Source: Bacteroidales bacterium (GTDB taxonomy: Bacteria > Bacteroidota > Bacteroidia > Bacteroidales > UBA7960). From it: a stretch of DNA of 9,594 bases. The position numbers and the translations under genes are program-made. The notes under the pieces are model-generated. The model did not search any database. It saw nothing but the letters and a program-made list of their open reading frames with translations, and was not told where the DNA came from. Below are positions 1 to 6,680 of the stretch, one piece after another (the first letter of the stretch is position 1; every line of letters begins with the position of its first letter). The stretch covers positions 1 to 9,594 of the forward strand of contig PWNO01000147.1 in assembly GCA_003557765.1 (NCBI GenBank). The letters run 5' to 3'.

Positions 1-525
1 ATCCCAGCTCAGAGACTCTGCTTTCTCATTCAGGACAGCCATTTTCCTGTTTTGTGCGTCAAATATCATGGTACCTTTGTAATTATTCGTGGGTGGATAA
101 TAGATGTGTATGCTGATCGTCACATCAAGCGGAGATGTGTTTTGCAGCTTATGAATCACGTTGTAAGGTTCGTAAATGGTCTCACCTTCCTTATAGGTCT
201 TTGTAGGATGTAAAAACACTTTCTTTTTGCGCGGGGCATATCCATATATCGTTTCCGCAACGATGCCCTCCAGGGGTATGACATATCCCCAGAAGTTCTT
301 GTGCTGATGAATAGGTAACAGAAACTGTGGAGGCCAGGTCATCAGAAAGACCTGCATGGGATCTTCGATGATGCGGATCCTGTTGTAGGCTCCCATATCC
401 TTTCCCTCAAGGTAATCTTTGTAATCCAAAGCCTTGAAATCAATCTCCGATAAAACCTTTTTCACCAGTGCAGGGTCAATATTTTGCCCTTTGAGTTGTG
501 CTAACTTTTGTACAAAATGCTTCAT
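1..525 (-). CDS. Cysteine dioxygenase-like cupin protein, C-terminus cut by window edge
   Basis: Read from the ATG at 523-525 this frame stays open for 175 codons to the left edge, so the C-terminus is missing. The protein resembles type I cysteine dioxygenases, cytosolic non-heme iron enzymes that oxidise L-cysteine to cysteine sulfinate. Visible matches: an IHQH motif (His73, His75) and a later His125 in NVIHKLQN, corresponding to the three iron ligands; Glu91 in VAETIY; and IHIYYPP (about 140-145), matching the LYSPP segment that holds the active-site tyrosine. Arg49 in AYNRIRI fits the arginine that binds the cysteine carboxylate, which favours cysteine over 3-mercaptopropionate. The residue corresponding to the mammalian crosslinking cysteine is Gly80, as in many bacterial members. 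The start has no Shine-Dalgarno but an A/T-rich leader. It is divergent from lpxH. The family is fairly sure; the exact thiol substrate is inferred. Confidence 0.8.
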   Translation of the reverse strand, partial: MKHFVQKLAQLKGQNIDPALVKKVLSEIDFKALDYKDYLEGKDMGAYNRIRIIEDPMQVFLMTWPPQFLLPIHQHKNFWGYVIPLEGIVAETIYGYAPRKKKVFLHPTKTYKEGETIYEPYNVIHKLQNTSPLDVTISIHIYYPPTNNYKGTMIFDAQNRKMAVLNEKAESLSWD

Positions 526-704
526 TGTCAATATTTTTGGGTTAACGCTTCCACATTACCTTGCGCTTTGCAGCAAATTGGGAGCATAAAGATACGATAA
601 TCTGCTGAGATAACGCGCCACAGCATGTCTTTTTTGACCTGTCCTCGTGGTAATAGTCAGCTGACTGGCTGGTCTCCATAAATATTGCAAATCATCAAAT
701 GATA

Positions 705-734
705 TTGGCCTTGTGTCAAAAATACCTATTTTTG
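705..734 (+). promoter_or_regulatory. Bacteroidota-type promoter for lpxH
   Basis: TTG at 705-707 is followed, after 19 bp, by TATTTTTG at 727-734, an exact match to the Bacteroidota -7 consensus TAnnTTTG at the expected spacing from a -33 TTTG/TTG. Transcription would begin near 741, giving a leader of about 40 nt before the ATG at 780. This also argues against the upstream in-frame ATG at 699, which lies before the promoter. The -7 element is the right arm of a perfect inverted repeat: CAAAAATA at 717-724, CC, TATTTTTG at 727-734. Confidence 0.6.
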
Positions 735-779
735 TCTGTTACCGATGGTGTGTCGGTGATTTCATGTAATGGTGCGTGT

Positions 780-1547
780 ATGGCAGACAAAATATATTTT
801 CTTTCAGACAGTCACCTGGGTGTGCCAACTTACATGGCGAGCCTTGCCAGGGAAAAGCTTTTGGTGAGATGGCTTGACCAAATAAAACAAGACGCCTTGG
901 CCATCTATCTGTTGGGAGACATTTTAGATTTCTGGTTTGAATACCGTAAGGTGGTGCCCAGGGGATATGTGCGGTTGTTTGGTAAACTTGCCGAGCTAAG
1001 CGATGCCGGTATTCCGGTGCATTACTTCACAGGCAATCACGACATGTGGTCGTTTGATTATTTTGAGCAGGAATTGGGTCTGACTATGCATCGCGCACCT
1101 GTTGATGCTGAGATCATGGGGATGCGCTTTCACATAGGCCACGGTGATGGCTTGGGTCCGGGTGACAAAGGATATAAACTGATGAAATCAATATTCTCCT
1201 GTGCTTTTTGTCAGCGCCTTTTTGCAGCTCTGCACCCCCGATTGGGCATCGGGTTGGCAGAATTCTTTTCTAAGAAAAGCCGGATCATGAACCGGGAACA
1301 AGATGAGGCGTTTCTTGGCGAAGATAAGGAATGGCTGATATTATATGCGAAAGAGATCCTAAAAAAACAGCATGTCGATTTTTTTATTTTCGGACACCGG
1401 CATTTGCCAGTAAACCTCGAAATCGCACCTGGCAGCCGATACATCAATACCGGTGATTGGGTAAGGCATTACAGTTACGCGGTTTTTGACGGTCAGCAGA
1501 CCGAACTGCTTACTTTTGCTGATGCTCTTCACGCAACAAGTCGTTGA
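780..1547 (+). CDS. lpxH: UDP-2,3-diacylglucosamine diphosphatase (LpxH)
   Basis: Hydrolyses UDP-2,3-diacylglucosamine to lipid X and UMP in lipid A synthesis at the inner face of the cytoplasmic membrane. The 255-residue protein carries the full set of calcineurin-like metallophosphoesterase motifs in order: SDSHLG (Asp10, His12), LLGDILDFW (Asp47, Asp50), FTGNHD (Asn86, His87, Asp88), IGHGDG (His121) and FGHRH (His206, His208). These supply the di-metal centre. Length is close to the E. coli enzyme (about 240). The frame is open from an ATG at 699, but I place the start at 780: the protein then opens directly with MADKIYFLSDSH as usual in the family, and a good promoter lies at 705-734. The last 38 bp overlap the convergent DUF4301 gene. 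The general family is certain; LpxH rather than another phosphoesterase rests on motif spacing and length. Confidence 0.87.
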   Translation: MADKIYFLSDSHLGVPTYMASLAREKLLVRWLDQIKQDALAIYLLGDILDFWFEYRKVVPRGYVRLFGKLAELSDAGIPVHYFTGNHDMWSFDYFEQELGLTMHRAPVDAEIMGMRFHIGHGDGLGPGDKGYKLMKSIFSCAFCQRLFAALHPRLGIGLAEFFSKKSRIMNREQDEAFLGEDKEWLILYAKEILKKQHVDFFIFGHRHLPVNLEIAPGSRYINTGDWVRHYSYAVFDGQQTELLTFADALHATSR

Positions 1548-3060
1548 TGGTTTTTACAGGATTGAATGTGATGAGCGGTACTTCTACAAATACAGTGTTC
1601 CAGTGTGCCATGGCACCATTCCATAAGCCTGGCCTTTCAAGGGCCTTGAGGTCCTGGCCGTCTTTTGATTTGTGGCTGATGAACCCGGTGTCAGGATCAA
1701 TGAAGTCAGGAAGGTGATAAGACTCCCCTTTGTAGTTTTTGAAGGAACATGCGATGTCTACCGGGTTAAAATGCGTAGACTTTTTGAACAGTTGCTCCTG
1801 TTTTGGATCCTGAAGGTCTATCTGTGATTTTTCTACGATCTGGAGCGTACGGTGCCCTGTTTTGGGGTCATTGACCCAAAATGGTCCGCCACCCGGTTCA
1901 CCTTGGTTACGGACCATTCCACAAACCCTAAGGGGCTTGTCGAGCGCCTTCCGCAGCACCCGCGAACCTTGCTGCTCGTCATCCGGAAACAATTTGCGAT
2001 CAATGTTCAGGCCGTTGCAAGCAAAGTCGAGCGCCTGCAAATAAGCGTCAGGTTCCAGATTGCCTGTGTCCAGTTGTTTCATCCAAAAGGCAATCTCTTC
2101 CTTCAGTTGAATCAGGATGCCTCCCAGCACCTTTTTAAACGTGATGGTCGGTTCTTTTAACCGGTCAGGGACAATGTTGTCAATGTTTTTGATGAAGATG
2201 AGATCACTGTTGAGATCATTGAGGTTTTCAATAAGGGCACCATGTCCGCCCGGACGAAACAACAGGCTGCCATCTTTATCCCGGAATGGTAAATTATCGT
2301 GAGTCACCGCGATGGTGTCGGTCGATGGCTTCTGGATAGACCAACTGACAGCATAATGGACACCATGTTGCTGCTCATATTGCCCCTTTACTTTTTCAAA
2401 CGTTAGTCTGAATGCCGCAATGTGTTCCGGTGAAAGGGTAAAATGGATGTTGACCCTGCCGGTTGCCTCTCCCGCATACCTGGCTCCTTCAACCAGGTGT
2501 TCTTCCATGGCCGTCCGAATTACCTGATCATAGCGATGAAAAGCGATTAGGGCCTTCGGCAGGGCTGCATAATCCAGCCCTTGGTCAAAAAGTAAATAAT
2601 CCAGTATGGGTAAATAATTTCCGGTTTGCAGCAAATGATCTGCATAAAGGTCATCCTTGTCCATTGCTACCTGCAGGTCTTCCCAGAATGGGAACCTGTG
2701 CATCTCTTCGAAAAAACGTTTTGCTTCCGGATTGGAGTCTTTCAGGCTTTCGGGATCCACCCCAGCTATGAGCAAATCCCGCCAGGCAAAAACTTCCTTG
2801 AACATGCGCGTGGCGGCACCACTAGCTGGCACAAATTTCAATACCTTATAATTCCCTGACCGCTCATGGTATGTGTCTGCATAATCGCGCACGTTGTGTT
2901 CATCCAGTACCCTGATGCCATCACCTGCCGTAGCTGGCCTGTCCAGCTGAAGGGCGGGGAACCCCTTCTTGAAATGGGCAATCTGTTGCAGGAAATCCTC
3001 CCTGGTAATCCCCTTGCCTTCCAACTGATGAATATCTTGTTCGTTTAACATAAGCTGCAT
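1510..3060 (-). CDS. DUF4301 family protein, probable sugar nucleotidyltransferase-like
   Basis: A 516-residue protein, apparently cytosolic, with no signal peptide or membrane segment. I recognise it as DUF4301, a mostly Bacteroidota family of unassigned function. KFVPASGAATRMFKE (about 75-89) resembles the glycine-rich nucleotide-binding loop of NDP-sugar pyrophosphorylases (LxGGxGTRMG). FRPGGHGALIENL (268-280) followed by IFIKNIDNI (288-296) resembles the PGGHGD and NxDN elements of the UDP-glucose and UDP-GlcNAc pyrophosphorylase family. Further likely conserved stretches are VCGMVRNQGEPGGGPFWV (379-396), HFNPVDI (430-436) and a C-terminal TFNPVKTINDLL. An NTP-dependent sugar activation role is therefore plausible, but this is inference and the substrate is unknown. 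The start is the ATG at 3058-3060; a second ATG three codons in (3049-3051) is possible. The 3' end overlaps lpxH by 38 bp tail to tail. Confidence 0.85.
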   Translation of the reverse strand: MQLMLNEQDIHQLEGKGITREDFLQQIAHFKKGFPALQLDRPATAGDGIRVLDEHNVRDYADTYHERSGNYKVLKFVPASGAATRMFKEVFAWRDLLIAGVDPESLKDSNPEAKRFFEEMHRFPFWEDLQVAMDKDDLYADHLLQTGNYLPILDYLLFDQGLDYAALPKALIAFHRYDQVIRTAMEEHLVEGARYAGEATGRVNIHFTLSPEHIAAFRLTFEKVKGQYEQQHGVHYAVSWSIQKPSTDTIAVTHDNLPFRDKDGSLLFRPGGHGALIENLNDLNSDLIFIKNIDNIVPDRLKEPTITFKKVLGGILIQLKEEIAFWMKQLDTGNLEPDAYLQALDFACNGLNIDRKLFPDDEQQGSRVLRKALDKPLRVCGMVRNQGEPGGGPFWVNDPKTGHRTLQIVEKSQIDLQDPKQEQLFKKSTHFNPVDIACSFKNYKGESYHLPDFIDPDTGFISHKSKDGQDLKALERPGLWNGAMAHWNTVFVEVPLITFNPVKTINDLLREEHQQK

Positions 3061-3082
3061 CTTTGATTCCTGTCTATATGAA

Positions 3083-3116
3083 CAAATGTATTAAAATAAT
3101 CGGAAAATTCATACAA
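3083..3116 (-). promoter_or_regulatory. Possible promoter of the DUF4301 gene
   Basis: On the minus strand TACATTTG (3090 down to 3083) matches the Bacteroidota -7 element TAnnTTTG exactly, and it lies 22 bp upstream of the ATG ending at 3060. The nearest TTG (3116 to 3114) is 23 bp away, a little longer than the usual 19-21 bp, so the -33 assignment is weak. Confidence 0.4.
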
Positions 3117-3326
3117 TGATGAGTTGCAGGCAATGAACCGAGTCATGCCAAGGTTTTGATAAACAGAGGGATGCTTGTTGCACCGGGCAAGTGGGCGCTG
3201 AACAGTGAGGATATAAATGCATTCAGTAGGTTTTACCCATAATAATCTTGAAATTTCGACATGTTGAGAATATATAAACATATACAAACAAATTTTGTAA
3301 TTTCGTAATCTAATCCGATTGCAGAA

Positions 3327-4454
3327 ATGTTTGATCCCGCGCAGAAAGTATCGCCAGCAAAAATAAAATCACAGGCCAGCAATATCATCAGGAGTCCGTT
3401 TTTTACAGAGCTTCTGAAGGATGCCCCTAATGTCCTGATGATACTTAATGCGCAACGGCAGGTAGTCTTCCTGAATCGAAACCCAGTGCCCGGTGACAAG
3501 GCATTGTCCGGAAATGGATTGGGGCAGCGCCCCGGTGAGTGCCTGGGCTGTATCAACGTCAGCAGCGGGGAGCTTGGCTGTGGATCATCTGAATTTTGCC
3601 GTGTTTGTGGATTTAATTCTGCCATCACCGCCAGTGAACGTGGGGAAGAAGGTCAGGACGAATGCAATATTGCCTTGAAAAATGGGGCATCCCTTACCTT
3701 GAGTGTTTCTGCTAAACCTTTTACTTTTGATGGCGAGCAATATATTTTCTGTGCGCTGGAAGATATTAGTGAGAAAAAAAGACGTGAGATGCTTGAGAGC
3801 ATCTTTCTTCATGATATTCTTAACACGGCAGCCATCCTGAATGGCTTAAGTGATACCTATAAAGAACTTTCGGAAGATCAGGTTAGGGAGATGCTCGGTG
3901 AAGTGGCGGAAAACATCAGCGATGAAGTGCAATCTTACCGCCTGATCAGCAGTGTGGAAAACCAGCTGCTGCGACCCAATTTCACCCAGTTCGATATTGC
4001 CGACATGGTGTCGGAGTTGGTTCGTTCATTGCAGAATATGCACAAGTACAAATTCAGGAAAACGGAATTGGATGTTTCTGTTGGTCATATCGTGACCGAG
4101 CGCACTTTGCTTCGTAGAGTCCTTTTGAACATGATCAAGAACGCTTTTGAAGCCAGCAGCAAGGATGATGTGGTTCGGATATCTGCCACTTATGACAAAA
4201 AGGAACAAAAAGCCATTGTCTCTGTGCAAAATCCACAGGTCATTCCCAAAAACGACCAGTTGAAGCTATTTCAAAAATCTTTCTCTACTAAAGGCCGGGG
4301 TAGGGGCTGGGGGACTTATAGCATCAAAATACTGACAGAAAAATACCTCCAGGGGGAAGTACGTTTCAAATCGGACACAGCAATTGGAACTATCTTTACA
4401 ATTGAAATTCCTTCACTTGAAGCGTCTCCCCACCAAAAGCACGATTCCAGGTAA
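3327..4454 (+). CDS. PAS-domain sensor histidine kinase with cysteine-rich insertion
   Basis: A 375-residue cytosolic kinase without membrane segments, so it probably senses an internal signal. Residues about 22-150 form a PAS-like domain (SPFFTELLKDAPNVLMILN). It contains a cluster with Cys72, Cys75, Cys85, Cys91 and Cys94, spaced C-x2-C, then C-x5-C-x2-C. The dimerisation/phosphoacceptor region has IFLHDILNT with His162. The ATPase domain shows the N box (LLNMIKNAFEAS, Asn268 and Asn272), an F-box-like LFQKSFSTK (314-322), the glycine-rich lid GRGRGWGTYSIK (323-334) and GTIFTIEIP (354-362). The usual DxGxG G1 box is replaced by QNPQVIP (301-307), a variant I recall from related PAS kinases; autophosphorylation is still plausible. 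No response regulator gene is adjacent in the window, so its partner is unknown. The start ATG has an A/T-rich leader and no Shine-Dalgarno. Confidence 0.85.
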   Translation: MFDPAQKVSPAKIKSQASNIIRSPFFTELLKDAPNVLMILNAQRQVVFLNRNPVPGDKALSGNGLGQRPGECLGCINVSSGELGCGSSEFCRVCGFNSAITASERGEEGQDECNIALKNGASLTLSVSAKPFTFDGEQYIFCALEDISEKKRREMLESIFLHDILNTAAILNGLSDTYKELSEDQVREMLGEVAENISDEVQSYRLISSVENQLLRPNFTQFDIADMVSELVRSLQNMHKYKFRKTELDVSVGHIVTERTLLRRVLLNMIKNAFEASSKDDVVRISATYDKKEQKAIVSVQNPQVIPKNDQLKLFQKSFSTKGRGRGWGTYSIKILTEKYLQGEVRFKSDTAIGTIFTIEIPSLEASPHQKHDSR

Positions 4455-4563
4455 ATGCCTACACGCCTGGGACCTTTATTCCATGGTAAATAATTTCTCC
4501 TCAACTGCCTTATGGTACTTAGCTAACGGCATATGTGACCTTTGCCAATGGGTTGGAAGACAA

Positions 4564-4623
4564 GAATAATCGAAATTATTCCACCGGCATTCAGCTTTGG
4601 TGACATGCCCATTGTCTGGGCAT
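4564..4623. terminator. Two hairpins between convergent genes, possible weak terminators
   Basis: The 252 bp between the kinase stop (4454) and the TlpA-like gene stop (4707) contain two perfect inverted repeats. One is A/T-rich: GAATAAT (4564-4570), loop CGAA, ATTATTC (4575-4581). The other is G/C-richer: ATGCCCA (4605-4611), loop TTGTC, TGGGCAT (4617-4623). Neither is followed by a clear T-run on either strand, so factor-independent termination is uncertain. Their position between two converging genes fits transcript 3'-end formation. Confidence 0.35.
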
Positions 4624-4706
4624 ATCATCGCACGTAAAAATCCGTTGATTTCAGGTGGGGCGCCAGATGCACGATCAGCAAACGTACAGTGTGAATTTAA
4701 AAATGG

Positions 4707-6167
4707 CTATTGTGTTTTCCGTATTTCTTCCCTGATGAATGGGGTGATGTGCTCAATGCCGATGTCCTTGGCCAGGATTCTTTTCTCTTCATTAAGGATG
4801 TATACCTTGGGTATGGCATAAATGCTGTAGGTGTCCAACACTTTGCCCTCGCCACCTGCATCGTGCAGGTGAATCCAATCCTGGGGGTAATCGCTGATGG
4901 CATCTAGCCATTTACTTTGGTCTCTCTCAGTGTTTATCGCCACGATGCGGACACCCTCATCTTTCAATGCCTCCCAGCTTTCTTTCAGCTTGGGAGCTGC
5001 TTGAAGACAGAAAGGACACTCGCTATCCCAAAAGTACAATACCATGTAATCTGCTTCGATCTCATGCAGGGTCAGGATTTGTCCCTCCGGATCCCGCAAA
5101 CGAACGTCAGGAGCTGTTTTTCCCAATAGCAGCGGCTTGATTTCTTCTGCTCTTTGCCGCAAACTTTCCAGGCGTTGGTCATCCATCCAGTCCACCTCAT
5201 CGGTAAGATAATAGTTCTCCACCATGTGCACAAAGACCTTGTCCATCCCCATCACTTGTGAAACCTCTGCATTGTTGGTGATAAACCATATGGTGTATTG
5301 AAACACTTCGGGATGTGCCCTCGCCTTGTCAATGACCCGGTCTGCTTCCCTGATGATACTGTCCGGATGCTGTATCAGCACATTGTTGAAATAGATGCGC
5401 AGGCGGCTGTGATATACTGGTGTATAAAGAATACGTGCATCTGAGAAGTCGATGTTGTTAAAAAACTGGCTTTTGTAAATCTGGTACATGGCATCTGTAT
5501 CCTGACGGCCATCAGGCAGGAGGGGAGGCTCGGGAAGATCAGGGTCCCGCTGCCCTTTTAAGATAAGTGTCAGCAGACCATCCGGGTTTTTTGCAATGAT
5601 CTCAGCTTGTTTCTCCCGCATAGCTGCATTCATTTCTTCAATCTTCTGACGTAACGCCGTTTGTCGGTCGGGTGCTGTTGAAGATTCTGTCAACTCGGCC
5701 TCCAGCGACTGCCTGCGCTGGTTCTTACGCGTGAGGAAGTTCAGGTAATCATAAAACTGGTCGTTTTCCGGGGAGCCCTCAAACGATAAGGTGCCCATGA
5801 TATCATCCGGGTCTGCAAATATGCTGAAATGCTGGTGCTTGTCGATGACAATCTCAAAGTTGGTTTCGTCTTCCAATACAACAAGGTATAAACCCGCCTC
5901 CAATGGCTCATCACCAGAAAAAACAGCCTTGCCATCAGTGTCTATATATGTGGTGTCGTACATATATTGCCTGTTTCCGAAATGGTAAGCCAGATAGCAC
6001 TCCTCATCTGCCAACCCGTCAAAGTGAATCGATATGTGATGTCCGCCACCAGCAGAGAAATTGCCAGAAAAGAAAAAGACGGCGACAAGCAAAAATGCCG
6101 GCATCGTGAGAAAAGAATGCAAGTAATCAAGGGAATTTCTGAATGATCTGTGCATAAGTTTTTTCAT
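4707..6167 (-). CDS. TlpA-like thioredoxin-fold protein with N-terminal DUF4369-like domain
   Basis: A 486-residue envelope protein. A basic N-terminus is followed by a hydrophobic stretch (about 19-38, LTMPAFLLVAVFFFSG), so it is secreted or membrane-anchored with the rest in the periplasm. Residues about 43-150 look like the beta-rich DUF4369 domain, and a mostly helical middle region (about 130-345) resembles DUF5106. The C-terminal part (about 347-486) is a TlpA/AhpC-TSA thioredoxin domain opening with LGKTAPDVRLRDPEG. It has the redox pair Cys384-Pro-Phe-Cys387 in YFWDSECPFC and the cis-proline loop YAIPKVYIL (Pro453). The likely role is thiol-disulfide exchange on envelope proteins; the partner is unknown. 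CPFC is less common here than motifs such as CGHC or CxPC. The start at 6167 follows TTTTTAA and gives MKKL; a downstream ATG at 6155 is an alternative. The upstream leader contains ACATG-TTT-CATGT (6174-6186). Confidence 0.85.
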   Translation of the reverse strand: MKKLMHRSFRNSLDYLHSFLTMPAFLLVAVFFFSGNFSAGGGHHISIHFDGLADEECYLAYHFGNRQYMYDTTYIDTDGKAVFSGDEPLEAGLYLVVLEDETNFEIVIDKHQHFSIFADPDDIMGTLSFEGSPENDQFYDYLNFLTRKNQRRQSLEAELTESSTAPDRQTALRQKIEEMNAAMREKQAEIIAKNPDGLLTLILKGQRDPDLPEPPLLPDGRQDTDAMYQIYKSQFFNNIDFSDARILYTPVYHSRLRIYFNNVLIQHPDSIIREADRVIDKARAHPEVFQYTIWFITNNAEVSQVMGMDKVFVHMVENYYLTDEVDWMDDQRLESLRQRAEEIKPLLLGKTAPDVRLRDPEGQILTLHEIEADYMVLYFWDSECPFCLQAAPKLKESWEALKDEGVRIVAINTERDQSKWLDAISDYPQDWIHLHDAGGEGKVLDTYSIYAIPKVYILNEEKRILAKDIGIEHITPFIREEIRKTQ

Positions 6168-6178
6168 TTAAAAACATG

Positions 6179-6373
6179 TTTCATGTGTTTATATTTTTTC
6201 AAATTATTGGTTATCTGGCGTTTATGTTTTCAACAGGATTGCTATTTGCTCTTGGCTTTCTTGCCAATAGCCAATGGCTAATAGCCAAAAGCCTACTTAG
6301 TCTGAACGCGCCTTGACAATAATCATCCTCCTGTGTGTCAAAAATCCTGTCATGGGCATTTCATGTGTTTATA
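6179..6373 (+). repeat. 15-bp direct repeat TTTCATGTGTTTATA, two copies
   Basis: TTTCATGTGTTTATA occurs identically at 6179-6193 and 6359-6373, exactly 180 bp apart. Both copies run into A/T-rich sequence. The first lies just upstream of the TlpA-like gene start; the second begins at the end of the left copy of the 121-bp-period repeat. Confidence 0.7.
6252..6293. repeat. Nested inverted and direct repeats of the GCCAATAGCC type
   Basis: TTGGC (6252-6256) pairs with GCCAA (6263-6267). TAGCCA-A-TGGCTA (6269-6281) is a near-perfect palindrome. AATAGCCAA occurs twice in direct orientation (6266-6274 and 6280-6288), and GGCTTT (6254-6259) pairs with AAAGCC (6288-6293). The segment could fold in several mutually exclusive ways. 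Similar GCTATTGGCTATT-like words are, as I recall, scattered in intergenic DNA of many Bacteroidota. Confidence 0.6.
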
Positions 6374-6486
6374 AATTTTATATTTCGGTTACATGAACCG
6401 AGCACTTTGCGAGCTCGGCGAAGCCAAACTCGCCATGACATAATCATTATCATGTGTGTCAATTTATTGGCATGGCTCGTTTCATG
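6315..6486 (+). repeat. Imperfect direct repeat of about 50 bp, period 121 bp
   Basis: Copy A (6315-6365) and copy B (6437-6486) share ordered blocks: GAC, ATAATCAT (6319-6326 and 6440-6447), TGTGTGTCAA (6332-6341 and 6453-6462), CATGG (6351-6355 and 6471-6475) and TTTCATG (6359-6365 and 6480-6486). Most blocks are exactly 121 bp apart, so this is a diverged duplication rather than a chance match of one word. The spacer between the copies contains two inverted repeats. Confidence 0.6.
6385..6418. repeat. Two overlapping inverted repeats, mutually exclusive stems
   Basis: TCGGTT (6385-6390), loop ACATG, AACCGA (6396-6401) forms one 6-bp stem. CCGAGC (6398-6403), loop of 9, GCTCGG (6413-6418) forms a second. 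They share the bases CCGA, so only one can form at a time. They sit between the two copies of the 121-bp-period repeat. Confidence 0.5.
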
Positions 6487-6639
6487 GGAACATCCGGAAT
6501 CCGGAAAGCCGTCATGAACGTTACGATTGTCCAAGCCGCAGTGACCATTGGATGATAATCTCCGTGAATGAACGAGTTTTGTAATGCAATCTGATATCAG
6601 TACCTAAAAATACACATTTTTTGAAATTATCAGCGATCC

Positions 6640-6680
6640 AAAAATGGTCCGCGAAGAGCCATCCGGACAATTCGCGAACC
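6640..6680 (-). terminator. Candidate intrinsic terminator of the DUF5063 gene
   Basis: Read on the minus strand, GGTTCGCGAA (6680 to 6671) pairs with TTCGCGGACC (6655 to 6646) over 10 bp with one G-U wobble, and the stem is followed by ATTTTT (6645 to 6640). On the plus strand the wobble becomes a C-A mismatch and there is no T-run, so the signal is specific for minus-strand transcripts. It lies 83 nt past the DUF5063 stop. The 15-nt loop is long, although it contains a self-complementary TCCGGA. Confidence 0.55.

Noticed and set aside
587..594. TATCTTTA on the minus strand as a -7 element for the cysteine dioxygenase gene
   Set aside because: It matches seven of eight consensus positions and is well placed, but no -33 TTG lies at a fitting distance, so I did not list it as a promoter.
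699..779. N-terminal extension of LpxH from the ATG at 699
   Set aside because: The extra 27 residues match nothing in the family, and a good promoter (705-734) lies downstream of that ATG.
3045..3287. An 80-codon minus-strand frame ahead of DUF4301
   Set aside because: It overlaps the DUF4301 start and the likely promoter, and its composition does not resemble a protein family I know.
3233..3628. A 131-codon minus-strand frame
   Set aside because: It is antisense to the 5' part of the histidine kinase, whose plus frame has clear domain motifs.
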